Below, piece by piece: positions 9,573 through 19,151 of a stretch of DNA of 64,000 nucleotides. The notes under the pieces are model-generated. The model was not told where the DNA came from, did not search any database, and saw only the letters and a list, made by a program, of their open reading frames with translations. Position numbers and translations under genes: made by a program. Positions within the stretch are counted from its first letter, which is position 1, and each line of letters opens with the position of its first letter. The stretch comes from Ralstonia sp. TCR112 (GTDB lineage Bacteria > Pseudomonadota > Gammaproteobacteria > Burkholderiales > Burkholderiaceae): the NCBI RefSeq assembly GCF_007997035.1, contig NZ_VOSS01000078.1, positions 1 through 64,000 on the forward strand. The letters are read 5' to 3'.

Positions 9573-11417
9573 ATGACGACACCGCGCACCGCCGCCACGC
9601 CCGATTCCCACAAGGATTCCATCTCCGAACTGACCGTCCACCATGGGCGGCTGAATTTGTCGGAAACCTGGCAACTGATTCGTCCGTACTGGTTTTCGGA
9701 AGATCGTCACAAGGCCTGGGGGCTGCTCGCGCTGGTGATCGCCCTGAACCTGTTTCTGGTCTACATGAACGTGCTGTTCACGGACTGGAATCGGCTTTTC
9801 TACAATGCGCTCGAGCAGAAGAACTACGGCGAATTCTGGACGCAACTGGGCCGCTTTTCATGGATCGCCGCATTGCTGATCTTTGGCTCCATCATGCGGT
9901 TGTACTACTCGATGATGCTGCAGATGCGGTGGCGGACCTGGATTACCGGCAGCTTCCTCGACGACTGGCTTAGCAAGCAGGCGTTCTACCGCCTGGAGCA
10001 GACGCACAGCGCCGACAACCCCGACCAACGGATCGCCGACGACCTGCGCACGTTCACCGATGCAACGCTCACCTTGGCGCTGGGCTTCCTGAATTCGGCT
10101 GTCACGCTGGTGTCATTCTTCGGGATTCTGTGGGCGGTGTCGGGGCCGCTGGCGTTCAGCCTGGGTGGCCACGACTTTGTGATTCCCGGCTACATGGTGT
10201 GGTTTGCGCTGCTGTACTCGATCGTGGGCTCGGTGATCATCCACTTTGTGGGGCGGCCACTGATCGGGCTGTCGTTCCAGCAGGAGCGTTACGAGGCGTA
10301 CTTCCGCTTCCTGCTCGTGCGCGTGCGCGAGAACAGCGAGAGCATCGCCCTGTACCGCGGCGAGCCGACCGAGAAAGCCATCCTGCGCGGCCGCTTCGAG
10401 CGCATCCGCGCCAACTGGAACCAGTTGATGGACTACACGCGGCGCCTGACCTTTGCCAGTTCCGGCTATGCGCAGTTCGCCATCATCTTCCCGTTTCTGG
10501 TGTCGGCGCCGCGCTACTTTGGCGGCACGCTTACGCTGGGCGGCATGATGCAGGTCGCCACCGCGTTCGGGCAGGTTCAGGACGCCATGTCGTGGTTTGT
10601 CACGAATTACCGCACGCTGGTCACCTGGAAGGCTTCCACCAACCGTCTGATCGAATTCCAGCGTGCCATCCGTGCCGCCGAGCGTGAAGAAGAGCACCGC
10701 GCCGGCGTGCGCGATGTCGAGGTGGAAACCGCGGCCGTACCCGCCATCGAAGCCCATGGTCTTGCGCTGAACCTGCCGAACCGCAAGCCCGAAGACATGC
10801 TGGTCGAGCCCTTCGACATGACGCTGGCACGCGGTGAGCGTGTGCTTGTCAACGGTCCGTCCGGCTGCGGCAAAAGCACGCTGGTGCGCGCCGTGGCCGG
10901 TATCTGGCCCTATGGCAGCGGCCGCATCGAAGTCCCGCAGGACGCCCGCGTGCTGTTCCTGCCGCAGCGCAGCTATCTGCCCTCCGGCACGCTGGCTGAC
11001 GCGCTTTCGTATCCGGATCTGGCCACCCAATACACCGCGGAGCGTCTGACTCAGGTGCTCATCGCCTGCCGCTTGCCCGCGCTGGCCGGCCTGTTGGACG
11101 AGGTGAGCAACTGGAGCCTGCGCCTGTCGCCCGGCGAGCAGCAGCGCCTGGCTTTTGCACGGGCTTTGCTGCAGCGCCCCGATTACCTCTTCCTCGACGA
11201 GGCCACCAGCGCACTCGACGAAGACACCGAAGCGTTCATGTACAGCCTGATGCTCGAATCGATGCCCGATGTGACCATCGTCAGCGTGGCGCACCGCAGC
11301 ACCGTGGCACGATTCCACCATCGCCGCCTGCGCTACGTCCCCGAAGGCAACCCGTTGACTGCGGTAAGCTATCGGGTGGTGGAAGAGCCCGCGCACGTTG
11401 CGCTGGCCGCTTCCTGA
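9573..11417 (+). CDS. ABC transporter, fused permease-ATPase of the SbmA/BacA-YddA type
   Basis: A 614-residue half-transporter. The N-terminal 330 residues form an SbmA/BacA-like membrane domain with about six helices, including the family-typical VYMNVLFTDWNRLFYNALE and FRFLLVRVRENSESIALYRGE. The C-terminal ATPase has Walker A NGPSGCGKSTLV (near 428), signature LSPGEQQRLAFARAL and Walker B YLFLDEATSALDE, followed by the H-loop VAHRS. Relatives (YddA; peptide/vitamin B12/bleomycin transporters) import or export peptides and cobalamin-like molecules; the substrate here is not known. ATG at 9573. The next gene follows after 33 nt and may be co-transcribed. Confidence 0.9.
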   Translation: MTTPRTAATPDSHKDSISELTVHHGRLNLSETWQLIRPYWFSEDRHKAWGLLALVIALNLFLVYMNVLFTDWNRLFYNALEQKNYGEFWTQLGRFSWIAALLIFGSIMRLYYSMMLQMRWRTWITGSFLDDWLSKQAFYRLEQTHSADNPDQRIADDLRTFTDATLTLALGFLNSAVTLVSFFGILWAVSGPLAFSLGGHDFVIPGYMVWFALLYSIVGSVIIHFVGRPLIGLSFQQERYEAYFRFLLVRVRENSESIALYRGEPTEKAILRGRFERIRANWNQLMDYTRRLTFASSGYAQFAIIFPFLVSAPRYFGGTLTLGGMMQVATAFGQVQDAMSWFVTNYRTLVTWKASTNRLIEFQRAIRAAEREEEHRAGVRDVEVETAAVPAIEAHGLALNLPNRKPEDMLVEPFDMTLARGERVLVNGPSGCGKSTLVRAVAGIWPYGSGRIEVPQDARVLFLPQRSYLPSGTLADALSYPDLATQYTAERLTQVLIACRLPALAGLLDEVSNWSLRLSPGEQQRLAFARALLQRPDYLFLDEATSALDEDTEAFMYSLMLESMPDVTIVSVAHRSTVARFHHRRLRYVPEGNPLTAVSYRVVEEPAHVALAAS

Positions 11418-11450
11418 AACACCGTTTTTCTGACTCGACGAGACGTTTTC

Positions 11451-11867
11451 ATGGCCGGACTTTCCGCCGACACCCCGCACCCGACCGGCATTACCGTCCA
11501 CACGCAATCGCGCGTGCTGGAGATCGCCTTTGCCGATGGCAAACAGTTCAGCCTGCCGTTCGAATATCTGCGCGTGCTGTCGCCGTCGGCTGAAGTGCAG
11601 GGGCACGGGCCCGGCCAGGAAGTGCTGCAGACCGGCAAGCGCGAGGTCGGCATTGTCGGCGTCGAGCCGGTGGGCAATTACGCGATCCGGCCGCTGTTCT
11701 CCGACGGTCACGATTCCGGCATCTTCGACTGGGCCTACCTGTACCGCCTCGGCATTGAGCAGGCCACGCTCTGGCAGGCGTATCTCGATCGTCTGGCTGC
11801 TGCCGGCGTCGACCGCGACGCCCCGATGGCAGAGAACGCTGGCCACGCCTGCGGCCACAGCCACTGA
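11451..11867 (+). CDS. DUF971 (gamma-butyrobetaine hydroxylase-like N-terminal domain) protein
   Basis: A 138-residue protein with the DUF971 pattern: [17 protein letters not shown], then [17 protein letters not shown], and [20 protein letters not shown]. The domain occurs at the N-terminus of gamma-butyrobetaine dioxygenase and alone in bacteria, where it is often found near Fe-S or quinone genes. The C-terminus is Cys/His-rich (HACGHSH) and could bind a metal, which is a sequence observation only. It sits 53 nt upstream of ubiE, the usual order in this group of bacteria, so it may be transcribed with it. Confidence 0.85.
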   Translation: MAGLSADTPHPTGITVHTQSRVLEIAFADGKQFSLPFEYLRVLSPSAEVQGHGPGQEVLQTGKREVGIVGVEPVGNYAIRPLFSDGHDSGIFDWAYLYRLGIEQATLWQAYLDRLAAAGVDRDAPMAENAGHACGHSH

Positions 11868-11920
11868 TTCCCGATTCACTTCGCGGCGCCTGGGCGCTGC
11901 ATCCGCATCCTTTTTTTGTC

Positions 11921-12652
11921 ATGAGCCAAACCCACTTCGGATTCCAGCAGGTCGATGAGCAGGAGAAGGCCGGCAAGGTCGCCGGCGTGTTCCATTCCGT
12001 CGCGAGCAAGTACGACGTGATGAACGACCTGATGTCCGGCGGCCTGCACCGCGTGTGGAAGATGTTCACCATCGCCCAGGCAGCGGTCCGCCCGGGCTAC
12101 AAGGTGCTCGACATCGCGGGCGGCACGGGCGACCTGGCCAAGGCGTTCGCCCGCCAGGCCGGCCCCACCGGCGAGGTGTGGCTGACTGACATCAACGAGT
12201 CGATGCTGCGCGTCGGCCGTGATCGCCTGCTCGATGCCGGCGTGCTCACCCCCACCGCGCTGTGCGACGCCGAGCACATTCCCTTTCCGAATGCTTACTT
12301 CGACGTGGTGACAGTGGCATTCGGCTTGCGCAACATGACGCACAAGGATCGCGCGCTTGCCGAAATGCGTCGCGTGGTGAAGCCAGGCGGCAAGGTCATG
12401 GTGCTGGAGTTCTCCAAGGTGTGGCAGCCGTTGGAGAAGGCTTACGACCTGTACTCGTTCAAGGTGCTGCCGTGGTTGGGCAGCAAAGTGGCGGGCGACC
12501 CCGAAAGCTACCGCTACTTGGCCGAATCCATCCGCATGCACCCGGATCAGGAAACGCTCAAGCAGATGATGGAACAGGCCGGATTGGACTCGGTCGAATA
12601 CTTCAATCTGACAGCAGGTGTCGTGGCTCTGCACGTCGGCCGTCGCCTCTAA
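11921..12652 (+). CDS. ubiE: Demethylmenaquinone/2-methoxy-6-polyprenyl-1,4-benzoquinol methyltransferase
   Basis: SAM-dependent C-methyltransferase of ubiquinone (and menaquinone) synthesis, 243 residues. The UbiE signatures are visible: [18 protein letters not shown] near residue 30, the SAM-binding motif [15 protein letters not shown] near 63, and the second signature [17 protein letters not shown] near 130. C-terminal [25 protein letters not shown] is also diagnostic. It belongs with ubiJ-ubiB, 1.3 kb downstream, in the same direction. Confidence 0.97.
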   Translation: MSQTHFGFQQVDEQEKAGKVAGVFHSVASKYDVMNDLMSGGLHRVWKMFTIAQAAVRPGYKVLDIAGGTGDLAKAFARQAGPTGEVWLTDINESMLRVGRDRLLDAGVLTPTALCDAEHIPFPNAYFDVVTVAFGLRNMTHKDRALAEMRRVVKPGGKVMVLEFSKVWQPLEKAYDLYSFKVLPWLGSKVAGDPESYRYLAESIRMHPDQETLKQMMEQAGLDSVEYFNLTAGVVALHVGRRL

Positions 12653-12779
12653 GTGTTTCCGTCGTTCCGCCAGATGGGCGATGCAGCGCGCTGCGGCGAT
12701 ATGCCACGATCCTTCACATTGAATTTCGGCATTGACGTCTTCATCTAATGGCGTCACTGCCATTGGAGAGAAGACAGCG

Positions 12780-13829
12780 ATGAGTTTGCATTGGGGTGGA
12801 AAATTGATGGCGGGCGCGCTGGTCGCGACGCTCGCACTGGGCACGGCAATCGACGCCAACGCCAAGCGCATGGGCGGCAGCCGCAGCATCGGCAAGCAGT
12901 CGTCCACGGTGACGCAACGCCAGCAGACGCCGCCGGCCACAACGCCGTCGCCCACGCAGCAGGCCGCGCCCGCCGCGCAACCATCGCCGGCCGCACCAGC
13001 TCCGGCCGCGCCGGCCGCAAAGCCCGGACGTAACTGGGGCGGCATGCTGGGTGGCCTGGCTGCCGGCCTGGGCCTCGGTTATCTCCTGTCGAAGTTCGGT
13101 CTGGGCGCGGGCCTTGCCTCGTTGCTGTCGAACCTGATCCTGATCGCGCTTGTCGCGTTCGTGGTGATGTGGATCATCCGCAAGGTGCGAGGCAGCCGTC
13201 CGCAAGGTCCGGCCTACGCCACGGGCGGCCCGTCGCTGGGTGGCGATCGTGAGCCCTACGTGCCGCAACCTGCCGCGCCGGCCCCGCAGGCTTCTGCGTC
13301 GGCGGCCGCATCGCTGAACACCGGCAACACGTCGGGCTTGGGCGCTGGCGCCGCAACGGCTGCACAATCGTGGAACCTGGGCGGTCCGGCCGCATCGGGC
13401 GCGCCCGATGCCCACGCGCAACCTGCCGCGGCTGCGCCGCAGCAGCCGTGGGGTGTGCCCGCAGATTTCGACACGCAAGCGTTCCTGCGCAACGCCAAGG
13501 TCTACTTCATCCGCCTGCAGGCCGCCTGGGATGCCGGCAATCTCAACGACATCCGCGAGTTCACCACGCCGGAGATGTTCGCCGAGATCAAGATGGACCT
13601 GGCTGACCGCGGCACCTCGCCCAACAAGACCGACGTGGTCTCGGTTGAAGCCGAAATGCTGGGTATCGAAACGCAGGCCGCCGAGTACCTGGCGAGCGTC
13701 CGCTTCTCGGGCATGATTCGCGAAGAAGCCAATGCGCCCGCCCAGCCGTTTGCCGAGGTGTGGAACCTGACCAAGCCGACGCAGGGCGCGGGCGGCTGGG
13801 TGTTGGCGGGTATTCAGCAGTTGCAGTGA
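12780..13829 (+). CDS. Tim44-domain membrane protein with signal peptide and Pro/Ala-rich linker
   Basis: A 349-residue protein. The N-terminus (MSLHWGGKLMAGALVATLAL...AKRMGGSRSIGKQS) has a signal sequence followed by the KRxGGGxSxG-like stretch typical of bacterial Tim44-like proteins. Next come a Gln/Thr/Pro/Ala linker, a Gly/Leu-rich membrane segment (near residues 85-140), a second low-complexity Ala/Pro/Gly stretch, and the C-terminal Tim44 domain from FDTQAFLRNAKVYFIRLQAAWD onward in pieces. I chose the ATG at 12780, preceded by GGAGAG, over an upstream TTG. Function unknown; such proteins are encoded between ubiE and ubiJ/ubiB in related genomes. A strong terminator follows. Confidence 0.87.
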   Translation: MSLHWGGKLMAGALVATLALGTAIDANAKRMGGSRSIGKQSSTVTQRQQTPPATTPSPTQQAAPAAQPSPAAPAPAAPAAKPGRNWGGMLGGLAAGLGLGYLLSKFGLGAGLASLLSNLILIALVAFVVMWIIRKVRGSRPQGPAYATGGPSLGGDREPYVPQPAAPAPQASASAAASLNTGNTSGLGAGAATAAQSWNLGGPAASGAPDAHAQPAAAAPQQPWGVPADFDTQAFLRNAKVYFIRLQAAWDAGNLNDIREFTTPEMFAEIKMDLADRGTSPNKTDVVSVEAEMLGIETQAAEYLASVRFSGMIREEANAPAQPFAEVWNLTKPTQGAGGWVLAGIQQLQ

Positions 13830-13885
13830 TGCTGTAGCAACTTGAAGCGGCGCAAAACGGCTGTTTCAGCATTCCCCGTAAAATG

Positions 13886-13915
13886 GGGCCCGACCGTCTG
13901 GTGCGGGCCCTTTTT
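13886..13915 (+). terminator. Rho-independent terminator after the Tim44-like gene
   Basis: Stem GGGCCCG (13886-13892) / CGGGCCC (13904-13910), with extra ACC/GGT pairing inside, followed by TTTTT and GTTG. Confidence 0.85.
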
Positions 13916-13975
13916 GTTGCCTGCCGCTAGCCCGCTTTTTGCTGCTCTCTTGCTGTTTCAGCGCACCATCACCGC

Positions 13976-14632
13976 ATGTCTTCGACAGCCACTTCGTCTT
14001 CATTTCCGCTTGTGCTGATGCAGCCGCTGCTGCTCGCGCTCAACCATCTGCTGCGCCAGGAGCCCTGGGCGCAAGAGACGCTGCGCCCGTTTGCGGGCCG
14101 CGTGGCGCGCTTTGACCTGGCGCCGATGTCGATGACGTTGCAGGTGGACGCCGCCGGCCTGGTGACCGCTCCCGAGCCTGACGTTGAACCGGCCGTGACC
14201 GTTGTCGTGCCGCTTGCGGCCGCTGCTGCCGATTACGCCGCAGGCGGGCAGGCCGCCGTGCTCAAGCACGTGCGCATCGAGGGCGAGGCCGAATTTGCCA
14301 ACGTGCTATCGACGCTGCTGCGCAACCTGCGCTGGGATGCGGCGGAAGATCTTTCGCGCGTGTTTGGCGATGTGATCGCGCAGCGCATGGTGAGCGGTGC
14401 GCAGGCTGCCCGCACCGAAGCCACGCGCGTGGGCCGTTCGCTGGCGGAATCGGTGGCGTCTTACCTGACCGATGGGCAACCCACGCTCGTGCGCCACGCG
14501 CGCCTTGCGCAGTTCGCCGCCGATGTGGCGGCATTGCGTGACGCCGAAGCGCGTCTGGTCAAGCGGCTGGAGCGGCTCGAAAAACGCCCGCAGCCGGCCA
14601 CCCGGACCGCACGTCAGGGTGAATCGGCATGA
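13976..14632 (+). CDS. ubiJ: Ubiquinone biosynthesis accessory factor UbiJ (SCP2 domain)
   Basis: A 218-residue protein with an SCP2-like sterol-binding fold (residues about 15-125) and a charged C-terminal helix ([13 protein letters not shown]) that fits the coiled coil of UbiJ. UbiJ is the lipid-carrier subunit of the soluble Ubi complex that hydroxylates and methylates ubiquinone intermediates. Its position supports the call: the stop overlaps the ubiB start by 4 nt (ATGA, 14629-14632), and ubiE is upstream. The SCP2 domain is poorly conserved in sequence, so context carries much of the weight. Confidence 0.88.
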   Translation: MSSTATSSSFPLVLMQPLLLALNHLLRQEPWAQETLRPFAGRVARFDLAPMSMTLQVDAAGLVTAPEPDVEPAVTVVVPLAAAAADYAAGGQAAVLKHVRIEGEAEFANVLSTLLRNLRWDAAEDLSRVFGDVIAQRMVSGAQAARTEATRVGRSLAESVASYLTDGQPTLVRHARLAQFAADVAALRDAEARLVKRLERLEKRPQPATRTARQGESA

Positions 14633-16206
14633 CGCGCTTCTTCCGGCTGGGCAAGATCGTTTTCGTCATCCTCTATTACGGGCTGGACCAGCTTGCGTTG
14701 TCGGGCTTCAAGAGCCGCCGCATTCGCGCGTTGGTCTGGCTGCTGACGCTGGGCCGCAAGCCGAAGCTGCCCCGCGGGGTGCGCTTGCGCCTGGCGCTGG
14801 AGCAGCTTGGGCCCATCTTCGTGAAGTTCGGGCAGGTGCTGTCGACGCGGCGCGATCTGCTGCCGCCCGATGTGGCCGACGAACTCGCCAAGCTGCAGGA
14901 CCGCGTGCCGCCGTTCGACCCGAAGGTGGCGGCGGCCATCGTGGAGAAATCGCTCGGCAAGCCGCTCTCGGCGCTGTTCCATCGTTTCGATCATCACCCG
15001 GTGGCGAGTGCGTCGATTGCCCAGGTGCATTTCGCTACGTTGCGCGGCGGCCCCGACGACGGCCGCGAGGTGGCCGTGAAGGTGCTGCGCCCGGGCATGC
15101 TGCCCGTGATCGACAGTGACCTCGCGCTCATGCGGGACCTCGCCACGTGGATGGAAAAGCTGTGGGCCGATGCCAAGCGCCTGAAGCCGCGCGAGGTGGT
15201 CGCCGAGTTCGACAAGTACCTGCACGACGAGCTTGACCTGATGCGCGAGGCGGCCAACGCCAGCCAGCTGCGCCGCAATTTTGCCAAGTCTGATCTGTTG
15301 CTGGTGCCTGAGGTGTTCTGGGATTGGTGCACATCTGAAGTGTTCGTGATGGAGCGCATGCACGGCATGCGGATCTCGCACACCGAAGAGTTGCGCGCTG
15401 CCGGCGTCGACATGCACAAACTGGCCCGCGACGGCGTGGAGATCTTCTTCACGCAGGTCTTTCGCGACGGCTTTTTCCACGCTGACATGCACCCCGGCAA
15501 CATCCTGGTGAGCGTGGCACCCGAGACGCTGGGTCGCTATATCGCGCTGGATTTCGGCATCGTCGGGGCGCTGTCGGAGTTCGACAAGAACTACCTCGCG
15601 CAAAACTTCCTCGCGTTTTTCCAGCGCGACTACCACCGCGTGGCCGTGCTGCATATCGAGTCCGGCTGGGCGCCCGAAGAGACGCGCGTCGAAGAGCTCG
15701 AAGGCGCCATCCGCGCGTGCTGCGAGCCGTATTTCGATCGGCCGCTGGGCGAGATCTCGCTCGGCCTGGTGCTGATGCGGCTGTTCCAGACCTCGCGCCG
15801 CTTCAACGTGGAAGTGCAGCCGCAGCTGGTGCTGCTGCAAAAGACGCTGCTCAACGTGGAAGGTCTTGGCCGCCAGCTCGACCCTGACCTGGACTTGTGG
15901 AAGACGGCGAAGCCCTTCCTTGAACGCTGGATGCACGAACAGATCGGCTGGCGCGGTTTCGTTGAGCGCCTGAAGGTGGAGGCACCGCAGTGGGCCAACA
16001 AGCTGCCGGACTTCCCGCGCCTGCTGCACCAGATCCTGGATCGCCGCTCCCGCGAGGACGGCAACGCGCAGACCGCCGCACTGACCGCACTGCTTGCCGA
16101 GCAAAAGCGCACGAACCGGCTGTTGTCTGCTGCGCTGTTGTTCGTCGGCGGCTTCGCCGTCGGCATCATCGCGACGCATGTGCTGGCCTGGATGGGCCGC
16201 TACTGA
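14629..16206 (+). CDS. ubiB: Ubiquinone biosynthesis atypical kinase/ATPase UbiB
   Basis: A 525-residue member of the ABC1/ADCK family required for ubiquinone synthesis. The family-specific KxGQ motif appears in [11 protein letters not shown] (near residue 66), the Ala-rich loop in [10 protein letters not shown], the catalytic segment in [10 protein letters not shown] (near 284) and the DFG-like metal site in ALDFGIVG. The C-terminus ends in one or two membrane helices ([20 protein letters not shown]), as in UbiB. The ATG overlaps the ubiJ stop (ATGA). UbiB is thought to use ATP to support extraction or handling of membrane-bound quinone intermediates. Confidence 0.96.
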   Translation: MTRFFRLGKIVFVILYYGLDQLALSGFKSRRIRALVWLLTLGRKPKLPRGVRLRLALEQLGPIFVKFGQVLSTRRDLLPPDVADELAKLQDRVPPFDPKVAAAIVEKSLGKPLSALFHRFDHHPVASASIAQVHFATLRGGPDDGREVAVKVLRPGMLPVIDSDLALMRDLATWMEKLWADAKRLKPREVVAEFDKYLHDELDLMREAANASQLRRNFAKSDLLLVPEVFWDWCTSEVFVMERMHGMRISHTEELRAAGVDMHKLARDGVEIFFTQVFRDGFFHADMHPGNILVSVAPETLGRYIALDFGIVGALSEFDKNYLAQNFLAFFQRDYHRVAVLHIESGWAPEETRVEELEGAIRACCEPYFDRPLGEISLGLVLMRLFQTSRRFNVEVQPQLVLLQKTLLNVEGLGRQLDPDLDLWKTAKPFLERWMHEQIGWRGFVERLKVEAPQWANKLPDFPRLLHQILDRRSREDGNAQTAALTALLAEQKRTNRLLSAALLFVGGFAVGIIATHVLAWMGRY

Positions 16207-16229
16207 TTCGCTGTCAACTTTCGAGCGCC

Positions 16230-16859
16230 ATGGCCGAGCCGCCCGTCTTCCAATCCCGTGACGCCGCCGATCCCGCCTTCTGGGACGAGCGGTTCAGCCG
16301 CGAGCACACCCCCTGGGATGCGGCCGGCGTGCCCATGGCCTTCCGGCAATTCTGCGAAGCGCAGCCTGCGCCGCTTTCCACGCTGATTCCCGGCTGCGGC
16401 AACGCCTACGAGGCCGGCTGGCTGGCCGAGCGCGGTTGGCCCGTCACGGCGATCGACTTTGCGCCGAGTGCCGTGGCATCGGCCAGGGCGGTGCTGGGCC
16501 CGCACGCCGACGTGGTGGAATTGGCCGATTTCTTCCGCTTTTCGCCGCCTCGGCCGGTGCAATGGATCTACGAGCGTGCATTCCTGTGTGCGATGCCTCG
16601 GCGACTGTGGCCCGACTACGCTGACCAAGTGGCGAAACTGCTTCCGGCGGGCGGGTTGCTGGCGGGTTTCTTTGCCGTCGTGGAAGGCCGCGAGGCGGTG
16701 CCCAAGGGACCGCCGTTCGAGACCACGCAGCCCGAACTGGACGCGCTGCTGTCGCCCGCGTTTGAGCGCATCAGCGATATGCCGATCGCGGAAACGGACT
16801 CGATTCCGGTGTTCGCCGGGCGCGAGCGCTGGCAGGTCTGGCGCCGCCGCGCCGATTGA
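16230..16859 (+). CDS. SAM-dependent methyltransferase, thiopurine methyltransferase (TPMT) family
   Basis: A 209-residue methyltransferase. FWDERFSREHTPWDAAG near the N-terminus and the SAM motif LIPGCGNAYEAGWLAERGW are the TPMT-family hallmarks. FxYERAFLCAMP follows near residue 115. Bacterial TPMT homologues methylate thiopurines, selenium or tellurium species; which applies is unknown. I chose the ATG at 16230, 23 nt after ubiB; the frame is open further upstream only because of GC bias. Possibly the last gene of the ubiJ-ubiB transcript. Confidence 0.85.
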   Translation: MAEPPVFQSRDAADPAFWDERFSREHTPWDAAGVPMAFRQFCEAQPAPLSTLIPGCGNAYEAGWLAERGWPVTAIDFAPSAVASARAVLGPHADVVELADFFRFSPPRPVQWIYERAFLCAMPRRLWPDYADQVAKLLPAGGLLAGFFAVVEGREAVPKGPPFETTQPELDALLSPAFERISDMPIAETDSIPVFAGRERWQVWRRRAD

Positions 16860-17009
16860 GCTGTTTTCCTGGGCAGTGTTGGTGCGAAGCAACATGGGCC
16901 CCGGTCAACAAAAAGCCTGCTGACGCCCGTTGCGGGCCGTCGCCCAAAAATCTGGCAAACGGGGCGGCATTCGTGCTGGCACCGATGCCCCGGCGCCCAG
17001 TCCCATCGC

Positions 17010-17015
17010 TATAAT
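17010..17015 (+). promoter_or_regulatory. Candidate -10 box (TATAAT) for the symporter gene
   Basis: A perfect TATAAT lies 43 bases before the ATG at 17059. The -35 region is weak. This spot follows a 150-nt gap after the methyltransferase gene. Confidence 0.45.
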
Positions 17016-17058
17016 CCGGCCACTTTGCCCGGCGCCTCTGGGCCCAAACCGGGTCGCC

Positions 17059-18528
17059 ATGGGTTTTCCAGCTTCCTTCCGCGCTGCCATGCTGATCTGG
17101 TTCGTCATTGTTTACTGGGTGATTTCCGTCGGGATCGGCCTGTGGGCTGCACTGCGCGTGCGCAATACCGCCGATTTCGCCGTGGCTGGCCGCAGCCTGC
17201 CGTTCTACGTCGTGACCGCCACGGTGTTCGCCACCTGGTTCGGCTCCGAGGCGGTGCTCGGGATTCCCGCGGAATTTCTCAAGGACGGCCTGCACGGCGT
17301 GGTGGCCGATCCGTTTGGTTCGTCCTTGTGCCTCGTGTTGGTGGGTCTGTTCTTCGCCAAGCCGCTGTACCGGATGAACCTGCTCACCATTGGCGACTTC
17401 TATCGCAACCGCTTTGGCCGCGTGGCCGAAACGCTGACCACGCTGTGCATCGTCGTGTCGTACCTGGGCTGGGTGGCGGCGCAGATCAAGGCGCTGGGCC
17501 TAGTGTTCTACACCGTGTCTGACGGCGCGGTTTCGCAAGACCTGGGGATGATGATCGGCGCGGGCAGCGTGCTCGTCTACACGCTGTTCGGCGGCATGTG
17601 GTCGGTGGCGGTGACGGACTTCATCCAGATGATCATCATCGTGATCGGCATGCTGTACATCGGCTGGGAAGTGTCGGGGCAGGCCGGCGGCGTCGGCACG
17701 GTGGTGGCGCACGCGGCGGCTTCGGGCAAGTTTTCGTTCTGGCCGGCGTTCAATCCGATCGAAATCATTGGCTTCGTGACGGCGTGGATCACGATGATGC
17801 TTGGGTCGATCCCGCAGCAGGACGTGTTCCAGCGGGTGACGTCGTCGCGCACCGAGCGCATCGCCGGCACGGCGTCGGTGCTGGGCGGCGTGCTGTACTT
17901 CATGTTTGCGTTCGTGCCGATGTTCCTGGCGTATTCCGCCACGCTCATCGACCCGCAGATGGTGGCCAAGTACATCGATACCGATTCGCAGATGATTCTG
18001 CCGAACCTGGTGCTGCAGCATGCGCCGATCTTCGCGCAGGTGATGTTCTTCGGCGCGCTGCTTTCCGCCATCAAGAGCTGCGCGAGCGCAACGCTGCTCG
18101 CGCCCTCCGTGACGTTCGCCGAAAATGTGCTGCGTCCGCTGCTGCCCAACATGGATGACAAGCGTTTCCTGCGCGTGATGCAGGCCGTGGTGCTGACGTT
18201 CACGGTCTTGGTGACGCTGTTTGCGCTGAACTCGCATCTGTCGATCTTCCACATGGTCGAAAGCGCCTACAAGGTGACGCTGGTGGCGGCGTTTGTGCCG
18301 CTGGCCTTCGGCCTGTTCTGGAAGCGCGCGACGAAGCAGGGCGGTCTTCTGGCCATCATCTTCGGTCTGGCGGCGTGGATCTGGTGCGAGGTCTTCCTGT
18401 CGGATGCGATGCTTCCGCCACAATTGGTGGGCCTCTTGGCCAGCTTTGGCGCCATGGTCCTGGGCTCGCTCGGCCCGCAGTGGATCGAGAACCGCGCGCC
18501 GACCACGAAGGCAGCTACGCAAGCCTGA
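17059..18528 (+). CDS. Sodium:solute symporter (SSS family)
   Basis: A 489-residue polytopic membrane protein with about 13 helices. The SSS pattern is clear: an N-terminal helix WFVIVYWVISVGIG, RVRNTADFAVAGRSLP, FATWFGSEAVLGIPAEFL, a central YTLFGGMWSVAVTDFIQM (classic SSS helix 5-6 motif), GSIPQQDVFQRVTSSR and SAIKSCASATLLAPS. Family members co-transport Na+ (or H+) with sugars, amino acids, carboxylates or other solutes; the ligand is not evident. The start could also be the ATG at 17089 (MLIWFVIVYW), which many homologues use; neither has a good ribosome-binding site. Confidence 0.9.
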   Translation: MGFPASFRAAMLIWFVIVYWVISVGIGLWAALRVRNTADFAVAGRSLPFYVVTATVFATWFGSEAVLGIPAEFLKDGLHGVVADPFGSSLCLVLVGLFFAKPLYRMNLLTIGDFYRNRFGRVAETLTTLCIVVSYLGWVAAQIKALGLVFYTVSDGAVSQDLGMMIGAGSVLVYTLFGGMWSVAVTDFIQMIIIVIGMLYIGWEVSGQAGGVGTVVAHAAASGKFSFWPAFNPIEIIGFVTAWITMMLGSIPQQDVFQRVTSSRTERIAGTASVLGGVLYFMFAFVPMFLAYSATLIDPQMVAKYIDTDSQMILPNLVLQHAPIFAQVMFFGALLSAIKSCASATLLAPSVTFAENVLRPLLPNMDDKRFLRVMQAVVLTFTVLVTLFALNSHLSIFHMVESAYKVTLVAAFVPLAFGLFWKRATKQGGLLAIIFGLAAWIWCEVFLSDAMLPPQLVGLLASFGAMVLGSLGPQWIENRAPTTKAATQA

Positions 18529-18621
18529 GCGTCTCGTTGCGGGCGTGCGCGGTGTGCCACTTTGTCGCGCATCGCCATCGGCCGCTCCGAATCTGCGGTC
18601 GGGAATTCCCTCAAAAGGGTT

Positions 18622-18627
18622 TATAAT
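18622..18627 (+). promoter_or_regulatory. Candidate -10 box (TATAAT) for the fmdB-like gene
   Basis: A perfect TATAAT lies 146 bases upstream of the ATG at 18773, implying an untranslated leader of about 140 nt. I see no known riboswitch fold in the leader. Confidence 0.45.
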
Positions 18628-18772
18628 TCAAGGCTTTGCGCGCCAGCACTTGTACGGCGCGCAGTTGCCCCAATCTTTCGCGAGCCCGTGCGTATTTCCC
18701 GCACCGCGTTCGCGGCCTGCGCGGGCAACCAATCGCTTTCTTTTCATTTGTTTGTTCCTGGGTGAGGACACC

Positions 18773-19120
18773 ATGCCGATCTATGCTTATCGATGCGACG
18801 CCTGCGGCCACGCCAAAGATGTGCTGCAGAAGATGAGCGACGCCCCGCTGACGGATTGCCCCGCATGCGGCGCGCCGGCGTTCAAGAAGCAGCTCACTGC
18901 TGCCGGCTTCCAGCTCAAGGGTTCGGGCTGGTATGTGACCGATTTCCGCGGCGGTTCGGGCGGCGCATCGGCTGCGGCGCCCGCAACCGGTACGGCGGCC
19001 AAGGCGGATGCCGCTGCGCCCGCCGCCGCTGCACCGGCCTCGTCGTCGGACAGTGCGTCGTCCAGTGCGAGCACGCCGGCCGCGTCCGGTGGTTGCGGCA
19101 CGTCGTGCGCTTGCCACTGA
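18773..19120 (+). CDS. FmdB-family zinc-ribbon protein with Cys-rich C-terminal tail
   Basis: A 115-residue protein. The first 65 residues are an FmdB zinc ribbon: MPIYAYRCDACGH and CPACGAPAFKKQLTAAGF give two CxxC knuckles. A low-complexity Ala/Ser/Pro linker (residues about 65-103) follows. The protein ends with GGCGTSCACH, adding three more cysteines and a histidine, a possible second metal site. The start is fixed by conserved MPIYxYRC and a GGTGAGGACACC upstream. FmdB proteins are regulators of formamide/acetamide genes in one described case; most have no known role. It is followed closely by the DUF502 gene and aspS. Confidence 0.88.
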   Translation: MPIYAYRCDACGHAKDVLQKMSDAPLTDCPACGAPAFKKQLTAAGFQLKGSGWYVTDFRGGSGGASAAAPATGTAAKADAAAPAAAAPASSSDSASSSASTPAASGGCGTSCACH

Positions 19121-19151
19121 TCGCATCGCTCACCTCTCGGTCCATCGCCCC

